From Cobetia crustatorum (GTDB lineage Bacteria > Pseudomonadota > Gammaproteobacteria > Pseudomonadales > Halomonadaceae): 64,000 bases of DNA. The translations under genes and the position numbers were made by a program. The notes under the pieces are model-generated. The model did not search any database. It was given only the letters and a program-made list of their open reading frames with translations, and was not told the origin of the DNA. This document shows, in pieces, positions 57,590 to 64,000 of the stretch. The stretch lies in assembly GCF_000591415.1 (NCBI RefSeq), contig NZ_JEMF01000097.1:1-64000 (forward strand), written 5' to 3'. Every line of letters starts with the position of its first letter. Positions within the stretch are counted from its first letter, which is position 1.

Positions 57590-58080
57590 GCGCGAGTCAC
57601 CCCCGCATGCTGCCTGCACCGAAACTCGATGCGTTTGATCTCAAGATTCTGGCAATTCTCGAACGGGATGGCCGCATCACCAAGTCGCGGTTGGCGGAGG
57701 AGATCAATCTCTCGGTCAGCCCGTGTTGGGAGCGCGTCAAGCGTCTCGAACAGGCTGGCATCATTGAAGGTTATGCGGCGCGCATCAATCAGTCGCTGTT
57801 AGCAGGAGAGGGCCCGCTGGCAGCAGCACCCCGCACGCCGGTGTGGGTCGAGATTCATCTCAAGCACCATGATGCCGCAAGCTTTCAGCGCTTCGAGAAG
57901 GCCATGCGCGAGGCGGATGAGGTGATCGAGTGTGTCGCGGTCGGCGGCGGTGTGGATTATCTGTTGCGACTTGAGACGGCGAGCATCGACGCCTATCAGC
58001 GATTGATCGATCGCTGGTTGATCTCGGAGCTGGGGATTGATCGCTATTTCACCTACATCGTCACCAAGCAGGTAAAATAG
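57586..58080 (+). CDS. doeX: Lrp/AsnC-family regulator of ectoine degradation
   Basis: A 164-residue Lrp-type regulator with helix-turn-helix KSRLAEEINLSVSPCWERVK and a RAM domain containing ECVAVGGGVDYLLRLET. In Halomonas elongata DoeX is encoded directly after doeAB and binds upstream of doeA; gene order and coupling by ATGA overlap are the same here. The effector is thought to be a diaminobutyrate-type intermediate. It is distinct from the DecR-like protein at 53312-53767 although both share the SPCW motif of the recognition helix. murI follows after 50 bases. Confidence 0.9.
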   Translation: MSASHPRMLPAPKLDAFDLKILAILERDGRITKSRLAEEINLSVSPCWERVKRLEQAGIIEGYAARINQSLLAGEGPLAAAPRTPVWVEIHLKHHDAASFQRFEKAMREADEVIECVAVGGGVDYLLRLETASIDAYQRLIDRWLISELGIDRYFTYIVTKQVK

Positions 58081-58130
58081 CTCGCTGTTCATGTCAGCCT
58101 TCTTCCTCCGTGCTGCGAGATTTCAACATC

Positions 58131-59066
58131 ATGGCGTTTTCTACCGCCCACATTGCTCATGCTGTCACTCTGTCCGAGGGGGGGGATGGCCAGCCAGAAG
58201 CTCCCGTGCTGGTCTTTGATTCCGGCGTAGGGGGCTTGTCGGTCGCGGCGGAAATTCGTCGTCACTGGCCAGCCCTGTCACTGGCCTATGTCTGCGATAA
58301 CGCGGCATTGCCTTACGGCACCAAGGCGGACGACTGGCTGGTGACGCGAATTACTGAGGTCTGCGTGGCCGCGGTAAAGGCCAGTGGCGCACGTGCCCTT
58401 GTCGTCGCCTGCAATACCGCCAGTACACTGGCGCTGACCTCACTGCGTAAAGTGCTGAAGATTCCCGTGATCGGTACCGTGCCGGCGATAAAGCCAGCCG
58501 CGGCGCTGGCGCGTGTTCGTCAAAGCGATATACGTCGTCAGCAGGGAGCGCCGCCGGTATTTGCACTGCTGGCAACTTCCGCCACCGTGAGGCGCAGCTA
58601 TACCGAGCAGCTGATCCATGATTTTGCATCCGACTGCCGGGTGATTCGCGTCGCCGCTGATCCGCTGGTCGCGGAGGCAGAACGACGCCTGCGGGGGGAG
58701 GTATCACGCCCACAGGTGGTCACTGATAGCCTGGCGGATTTAGCCGCAGTGGAAGATCTGGAAGTGGTCATTCTCGGCTGCACGCACTTTCCGCTACTGA
58801 GTGCAGATATCTCCGCGGCACTGACCAAAGGGGCTCAAGGGGTGCAAGGAGACCAGGTTCGTGTGGCACTGATAGATTCCGGCGCCGCGATTGCGCGGCG
58901 TGTCGCCGAGGTGTTGGCGCTGAAAGTGTTGGCAGCTGATACGCATGAGCAGACTGCCACGGGTATCGCATTGGCCACAGATACGGGGCAAGCGGGACTG
59001 TCCATCGCACTGGCCTGCCAAGGCTTTGCGCCAGCGCGAGCGCTGATATTGGAAAATGCTGTATAG
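58131..59066 (+). CDS. murI: Glutamate racemase
   Basis: A 311-residue racemase supplying D-glutamate for peptidoglycan. The Asp/Ser motif VLVFDSGVGGLSV, the first catalytic Cys in LVVACNTASTLAL and the second in ILGCTHFPLLS are all present, with the substrate-binding DNAALPYGTK. About 35 residues, including a hydrophilic GGDGQPEAP stretch, precede the conserved start. Two starts are possible: ATG 58131, with CGAGA at a loose distance, and GTG 58110 without a site. The gene is in the same direction as doeABX but is probably functionally separate. Confidence 0.9.
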   Translation: MAFSTAHIAHAVTLSEGGDGQPEAPVLVFDSGVGGLSVAAEIRRHWPALSLAYVCDNAALPYGTKADDWLVTRITEVCVAAVKASGARALVVACNTASTLALTSLRKVLKIPVIGTVPAIKPAAALARVRQSDIRRQQGAPPVFALLATSATVRRSYTEQLIHDFASDCRVIRVAADPLVAEAERRLRGEVSRPQVVTDSLADLAAVEDLEVVILGCTHFPLLSADISAALTKGAQGVQGDQVRVALIDSGAAIARRVAEVLALKVLAADTHEQTATGIALATDTGQAGLSIALACQGFAPARALILENAV

Positions 59067-59270
59067 CGTTAGTGTGATTGGCCCGCTAGCGACGATCAGC
59101 ACGTATTGTCTGTATTCCTCTCATCTCGCACTTGAGCTTCGCGCTGCCGGTGGTAGGCTAGCGCGCCCAACCTCTAAATGGACGTGTCTGGTGCGTCATT
59201 CGATGACGCTGACTTGCGTACCTTTATTCATCGATTCAGTGCTGCGGTATGCCCGCAGGCAGGAGTTAGT

Positions 59271-60401
59271 GTGGCCATACCCGTCGTCGATTCAAGTCAG
59301 TACGAGAGCCAGCTTGCCGAAAAGGCTGAGCAGATCAAGGCGCGTTTTTCGGCCTTTGATACGCCGGAACTTGAGGTGTTTGCGTCGCCGTCGAGCCATT
59401 ACCGCATGCGCTGCGAATTTCGTATCTGGCACGAAGACGATGACCTCTTCTATGCAATGTTCGAGGTCGAGATCGACTCTGAGGGCGAGAAGCAGAAGAC
59501 CGTCGTCCGCATGGATCAGTTTCCGGTGGCCAGTCAGCGCATCAATGCACTGATGCCGCTGCTGCTTGAGCGCATCAAGGCAAGCCCGGTGCTGCGTGAG
59601 CGTCTATTCCAGTGTGATTTCCTTACTACGCTGAGTGGCGAGGCGCTGATCACACTGATCTATCACCGCAAGCTCGAAGAAGACTGGGAAGTCGAAGCGC
59701 GTGCGCTGGAGCAAGATCTCGGCATCATGATCATCGGTCGCTCGCGCAAGCAGCACATCGTGTTGACCCAAGATCACGTTTTCGAGCGCCTTGAAGTTGA
59801 TGGCAAGGAGTATGTCTACCAGCAGGTCGAGAACAGCTTCACTCAGCCCAATGCCGAGATCTGCTGCTCGATGCTCAGTTGGGCACGCGACGTGACCCAT
59901 CCAGCCAAGGCGATCGAGGAAGGCCGAGAGCAAGGCGACCTGGTTGAGCTTTACTGTGGCAATGGCAACTTCACCATCGCGCTGGCCGAGAATTTCCGCC
60001 GCGTGCTGGCGACTGAAATCTCGCGCACCTCGGTGGCATCGGCGCAAATCAATCTGGCTGCCAATGGCATCGATAATGCTCAGGTAGCGCGCATGTCAGC
60101 GGAAGATTTCTCGTTGGCGCTGGCGGGTGAGAAGGACGGCCGTCGTGTGGCGGAGATGGACCTCGAGAATCACGACTTCCGCACCGTGCTGGTAGACCCG
60201 CCGCGTGCGGGTCTTGACGATGACAGCTGCGAACAGACCGCTCGCTACGAGCGTATTGTCTATATTTCCTGCAATCCGCAGACGCTGTTCAACAATCTAG
60301 AAGTGCTGTGCCGCACTCATCGCATCGAACGCTTTGCGCTGTTTGATCAGTTCCCCTACACCGATCATCTGGAATGTGGCGTTTACCTGGTCAAGAAATA
60401 A
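59271..60401 (+). CDS. trmA: tRNA (uracil-5-)-methyltransferase
   Basis: TrmA methylates uridine 54 of tRNA using S-adenosylmethionine. The 376-residue protein matches E. coli TrmA (366) throughout: SHYRMRCEFRIWH, YQQVENSFTQPNA, the SAM site LVELYCGNGNFTIALAENF, VDPPRAGLD, the nucleophile Cys in YISCNPQTL, and the general-base Glu in DHLECGVYL. The start is GTG at 59271 with AGGAG five bases upstream; an ATG at 59178 would add 31 residues not found in homologues. It follows murI and is ended by a terminator. Confidence 0.92.
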   Translation: MAIPVVDSSQYESQLAEKAEQIKARFSAFDTPELEVFASPSSHYRMRCEFRIWHEDDDLFYAMFEVEIDSEGEKQKTVVRMDQFPVASQRINALMPLLLERIKASPVLRERLFQCDFLTTLSGEALITLIYHRKLEEDWEVEARALEQDLGIMIIGRSRKQHIVLTQDHVFERLEVDGKEYVYQQVENSFTQPNAEICCSMLSWARDVTHPAKAIEEGREQGDLVELYCGNGNFTIALAENFRRVLATEISRTSVASAQINLAANGIDNAQVARMSAEDFSLALAGEKDGRRVAEMDLENHDFRTVLVDPPRAGLDDDSCEQTARYERIVYISCNPQTLFNNLEVLCRTHRIERFALFDQFPYTDHLECGVYLVKK

Positions 60402-60437
60402 GCAGTTCGACCACTTAGCTTGGTGCTTGAAATCAAG

Positions 60438-60486
60438 GAGCCCCGTTGCCATCTGCCTAACAGGTGATCGGTAGCGGGGCTTTTTC
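60438..60486 (+). terminator. Terminator after trmA
   Basis: A bulged stem with outer arms AGCCCCG and CGGGGCT and an inner hairpin is followed by TTTTT, 37 bases after the trmA stop. The remaining gene-free bases up to 60724 should hold the gdhB promoter; I see no other feature. Confidence 0.78.
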
Positions 60487-60724
60487 GTGGGTACTTTTTA
60501 TCCGCATTAGACTTTCGTTTCATGTGCTGGCGTGCAAGTCAATACCCGATGCACAGATGTAATGCTGCATGACCAATATGGAACAGGCATGTAGCAGAGG
60601 CACAGACTGCGCTAGTCTGTGTTGCACTGAATGAATCTATAGTGTGATGCCTGATTAACAGGCGGACGCGGATTCTCTATGACTATTCTTCCTGATACTT
60701 CCATCAGGTCAGTCGAGGTGATCG

Positions 60725-63700
60725 ATGCTACACGTGGCAACGGACGGCAAGCAGGAATTCCTTGCGCAGCTTGAAGAGCAGCTGAACAAGCGACTTCCCA
60801 AGGACAAGGTGCAGGAAATCGCGGCCTTTGCGCGCGATTACCACGCGACGGCTTCCTTCGAGGACATGGCCGAGCGCAAGCTGGATGATCTTTACGGTTC
60901 CACTCTGGCCGTATGGCACTTCCTGCAGAGCCACGATGCTCCCAAGGTGCGTGCATACAATCCTGACTTCGAGAAGCATGGTTGGCAGTCGACTCATACC
61001 ATTATCGAAGTGCTGCACACCGACATGCCGTTCTTGGTCGATTCGGTCCGCATTGAGCTCAATCGCCGTGGTATCACCGTTCACGCCATCCACAACGCTG
61101 TGCTGTCTGTCGTGCGTGATGCGGCTGGCAAGCTTGAACGTGTCACATCACCGCGCGCTGACAAAGCCCCCGAGACACGTGAGTCACTGATCTACATCGA
61201 GGTGGATCGCCACACTGATCAAGCGGCGCTGGAAGATCTCGAAGCCAGCCTGCGCGAAGTGCTGGCAGAAGTGCGCGTCGCCGTGGCCGATTTTGAAGCC
61301 ATGCGTGGTCAAGGTGCTCAGGCGCTGCAGGAGCTGCGCGACAATCGTCCGCCGACCGTCTCCGAGGCTGACCATCAGGAAGCCTGTGACTTCATGACGT
61401 GGATGGGTAACGACCACTTCACCTTCCTGGGCTATGACGAGTACACCGTCGACGAACAGGAAGATGGCACCCGCGTACTGAGCAAGGTCGAGGGCTCAGA
61501 GCTGGGTGTGCTGAAGCTGGATCTGGAGCGTTACCACGAGCAGTCCCGTCACCAGAAGAGCGTCAACAGCGATCAGTACGTGCTGATTCCCGAACTACTG
61601 TCGTTCGCCAAGAGCGCCTTCCACGCTCGTGTGCATCGTCCGGCATATCCTGACTACATCACCGTCGAACGCTTCGACGCTGAAGGCCGTGTGATCGGTG
61701 AGCGCCGCTTCCTGGGCCTCTACACCTCTACGGTGTACAACCAGAGCCCGCGCAACGTGCCGATTCTGCGCCGCAAGGTGCAGGCTGTCATGGAAGCCGC
61801 CGGTGTGAACCCGAAGGGCCACAACGGCAAGCATCTGTTGCAGATTCTGGAAGTCTATCCGCGCGATGACCTCTTCCAGATCTCCACCGATGAACTGACG
61901 CGTACCGCGACCAGTATCCTCAACATTCGTGAGCGTCGTCGCGTACGCCTGATCGTGCGTGAAGACCGCTTCGGCAAGTTCTTCTCCGTGCTGGTCTTCG
62001 TGCCGCGCGATGTCTACTCCACCGATTTGCGTGTCCGCATCCAGAATCTACTCTGCGAAGAGTTGGATGCCACCTTCGGTGACTTTACGCCGTACCTCTC
62101 CGAGTCAGTATTGACGCGTATCCAGTTCATCCTGCGCTTCAAGGGTGATGAACCGGGTCAATACGACATGCGCGCGCTGGAGAACAAGATTGCCCAGCTG
62201 GCACGTAGCTGGCGTGATGAGCTGCATGAAGCGATGGTCGAAGGCTTTGGTGAAGAGCAGGCCAATGAGCTGATGACACGCTACCGTGACGCCTTCCCGG
62301 GCAGTTACCGTGACGATTTCTCGCCGCGCACCGCCGTCTATGACGTGGGTCACCTGCGTGCGCTGGACGAGGGGGATGCAGTGGGTCTGAGTACCTACCG
62401 TCTGGTGGAAGACGACAATTCTGGCGTCAACCTCAAGCTGTTCCACAAGCACAAGCCGATTCCGCTGTCTGATGTGCTGCCGGTGCTCGAGAATCTGGGC
62501 CTGCGCGTCATTGGCGAGCGTCCTTACGAGATCGCGCGTACTGATGCCAATTGCTGGGTGCATGATTTCGATCTTGAACATCACGGCAAGGGCGCAGTTG
62601 AGCTTTCTGAAGTGCGCGAGGGTTTCATCGAAGCCTTCAAGAAGATCTGGTCTGGCGACGCGGAATCCGATGCCTTCAACCGCCTGATCATCGGCTCCGG
62701 CCTTGATTGGCGTGAAGTGGCGATGCTGCGTGCCTACGCGCGCTACCTGAAGCAGATCCGTTTTGGTCTGTCTCAGGCCTACATCGCCAATGCGCTGGGT
62801 AGCCATCCGGACATTACCCGCGAGCTAGTGCAGCTCTTCAACCTGCGCTTTGACCCGCAGGGCCAAGGTGTTGAAGACGATGTCAGCGCCTGTCGTGAGC
62901 GCATCAATGGTCTACTTGATCAGGTCTCCAGCCTGAATGATGACCGCCTGCTGCGTCGCTACGTAGACCTGATGATGGCTACGCTGCGTACCAACTTCTT
63001 CCAGCCGGCTGCCGATGGTCAGGCCAAGGACTACATCAGCTTCAAGCTCGATACGCGCAAGATTCCTGACGTGCCGAAGCCGCGCCCGATGTTCGAGATC
63101 TTCGTCTACTCGCCGCGCGTCGAAGGCGTGCACCTGCGCGGTGGCAAGGTCGCACGTGGTGGCCTGCGTTGGTCTGATCGCCACGAAGATTTCCGCACCG
63201 AGGTGCTGGGTCTGGTCAAGGCGCAGCAGGTCAAGAACGCAGTCATCGTGCCGGTCGGTGCCAAGGGCGGTTTCGTCTGCAAGCGTATGCCAGAAACCAA
63301 TGATCGTGATGTGATCCAGAAAGAGGGGATCGCCTGCTACCAGATCTTCATCCGCGCACTGCTCGATATCACCGACAACCTGTCGGGTGGTGACGTCGTG
63401 CCGCCACCGTCCGTCGTACGTTACGACGAAGACGACCCCTACATGGTGGTCGCTGCCGATAAAGGCACTGCGACCTTCTCCGACATTGCCAATGCCATCT
63501 CCAACGAGTATGGCTTCTGGTTGGGCGACGCCTTTGCTTCTGGCGGCGCGAATGGTTACGACCACAAGGGCATGGGCATCACCGCCAAGGGTGCCTGGGT
63601 CGGTGTGCAACGCCACTTCCGTGAGATGGGTATCAACATCCAGGAAGACGAGTTCAGCGTGGTCGGTATCGGTGATATGGCCGGTGACGTCTTCGGTAAC

Positions 63701-64000
63701 GGCATGTTGCTGTCCGAGAAAATTCGCCTGGTCGGCGCCTTCAACCACCGCAATATCTTCGTCGATCCGACTCCGGACATCGCGAAGAGCTTTGCCGAGC
63801 GTGAGCGCCTGTTCCGTCTGCCGCGTTCCAGCTGGGATGACTACGACAAGAGCCTGATCAGCGAAGGCGGCGGTCTCTTCTCACGCGATGCCAAGACCAT
63901 CGCTATCAGTGCCCAGATGAAAGCCGTCTTTGGACTCAGCGAAGACCATCTGACACCGAATGAGTTGATCAATGCGATGCTCAAGGCGCAGGTTGATCTG
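60725..64000 (+). CDS. gdhB: NAD-specific glutamate dehydrogenase, large bacterial type (5' part)
   Basis: The first 1092 codons of the roughly 1600-residue NAD-dependent glutamate dehydrogenase (GDH2 type), which oxidises glutamate to 2-oxoglutarate and ammonia. The frame is open from ATG 60725 (GAGG six bases upstream) to the last base. The long N-terminal regulatory part includes EVLHTDMPFLVDSVRIELNR and TWMGNDHFTFLGYDEY. The catalytic domain begins near residue 800 with RGGKVARGGLRWSDRHEDFR and holds the active Lys region VPVGAKGGFVCKRMPE; the NAD fold starts with VVGIGDMAGDVFGNGMLLS. It is the natural sink for glutamate produced by AstE. The stop lies beyond the window. Confidence 0.94.
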   Translation, partial: MLHVATDGKQEFLAQLEEQLNKRLPKDKVQEIAAFARDYHATASFEDMAERKLDDLYGSTLAVWHFLQSHDAPKVRAYNPDFEKHGWQSTHTIIEVLHTDMPFLVDSVRIELNRRGITVHAIHNAVLSVVRDAAGKLERVTSPRADKAPETRESLIYIEVDRHTDQAALEDLEASLREVLAEVRVAVADFEAMRGQGAQALQELRDNRPPTVSEADHQEACDFMTWMGNDHFTFLGYDEYTVDEQEDGTRVLSKVEGSELGVLKLDLERYHEQSRHQKSVNSDQYVLIPELLSFAKSAFHARVHRPAYPDYITVERFDAEGRVIGERRFLGLYTSTVYNQSPRNVPILRRKVQAVMEAAGVNPKGHNGKHLLQILEVYPRDDLFQISTDELTRTATSILNIRERRRVRLIVREDRFGKFFSVLVFVPRDVYSTDLRVRIQNLLCEELDATFGDFTPYLSESVLTRIQFILRFKGDEPGQYDMRALENKIAQLARSWRDELHEAMVEGFGEEQANELMTRYRDAFPGSYRDDFSPRTAVYDVGHLRALDEGDAVGLSTYRLVEDDNSGVNLKLFHKHKPIPLSDVLPVLENLGLRVIGERPYEIARTDANCWVHDFDLEHHGKGAVELSEVREGFIEAFKKIWSGDAESDAFNRLIIGSGLDWREVAMLRAYARYLKQIRFGLSQAYIANALGSHPDITRELVQLFNLRFDPQGQGVEDDVSACRERINGLLDQVSSLNDDRLLRRYVDLMMATLRTNFFQPAADGQAKDYISFKLDTRKIPDVPKPRPMFEIFVYSPRVEGVHLRGGKVARGGLRWSDRHEDFRTEVLGLVKAQQVKNAVIVPVGAKGGFVCKRMPETNDRDVIQKEGIACYQIFIRALLDITDNLSGGDVVPPPSVVRYDEDDPYMVVAADKGTATFSDIANAISNEYGFWLGDAFASGGANGYDHKGMGITAKGAWVGVQRHFREMGINIQEDEFSVVGIGDMAGDVFGNGMLLSEKIRLVGAFNHRNIFVDPTPDIAKSFAERERLFRLPRSSWDDYDKSLISEGGGLFSRDAKTIAISAQMKAVFGLSEDHLTPNELINAMLKAQVDL

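Noticed and set aside
62105-63748. Minus-strand frames of 233 and 278 codons within gdhB
   Set aside because: Both mirror the strongly conserved glutamate dehydrogenase frame, which is open through the window end; no homology or start context of their own.

Overview
The window is chromosomal DNA of a GC-rich (about 60 percent by eye) moderately halophilic gammaproteobacterium, most likely Halomonadaceae and Cobetia-like. This assignment is inferred from gene content: ectoine degradation genes doeA-doeB-doeX, a BetT-type choline carrier of enterobacterial length, a GntR/GntK/GntP gluconate unit, a Pseudomonas-style fruBKA operon, and a large bacterial NAD-glutamate dehydrogenase. I see no rRNA, tRNA, insertion sequence, prophage or CRISPR array. 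The content is mostly metabolic, transport and regulatory, and genes are densely packed.

Layout. 0.2-4.7 kb (minus): a basic amino-acid ABC importer with ATPase, two paralogous binding proteins and two permeases. 5.2-7.1 kb: astE, translationally coupled to a frameshifted DUF1338 gene; together with the importer this is an arginine/ornithine uptake and catabolism block. 7.4-12.5 kb: lipocalin, diguanylate cyclase, a gamma-butyrobetaine-hydroxylase-like oxygenase with a divergent LysR regulator, and MtfA. 12.5-14.3 kb: a GNAT/nitrilase fusion gene (frameshifted), preceded by a terminator and a 44-codon CxxC mini-gene that an ordinary ORF search would miss. 14.5-20.2 kb (plus): two GST-family genes, modABC and a MOSC protein. 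20.2-26.9 kb: histone-deacetylase-like and PhoD-like hydrolases, then a molybdopterin-fold periplasmic protein beside a hybrid histidine kinase. 27-34.2 kb: cra and fruBKA. 34.3-36.3 kb: betT. 37.3-45.4 kb (minus): membrane-fusion protein, RND pump, BaeS, BaeR and, after a terminator, a periplasmic protein made of three tandem Spy-like units. 45.8-49 kb: gntP, gntK and their regulator with two operators. 49-54.8 kb: lysO, DUF3108, a DJ-1-like gene, a cysteine-desulfhydrase-like PLP enzyme with a DecR-like regulator, and ghrA. 55-58 kb: doeABX. 58.1-64 kb: murI, trmA and the first 1092 codons of gdhB, which runs off the window.

Two points matter most. First, the baeSR region is a self-contained envelope-stress circuit whose chaperone gene encodes a triplicated Spy with six LTxxQ-type motifs and a His/Lys/Gly linker, unlike the single-unit Spy known from enterobacteria. 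Second, five otherwise well-conserved genes (DUF1338, GNAT/nitrilase, gntP, gntR, doeB) each carry exactly one apparent loss of a single base, four of them readable as a contracted G or C run. That clustering is more easily explained by base-calling or assembly error than by gene decay, so these genes should be treated as probably intact in the organism until checked.

All functional statements rest on reading protein motifs and gene context by eye; no database search was run.
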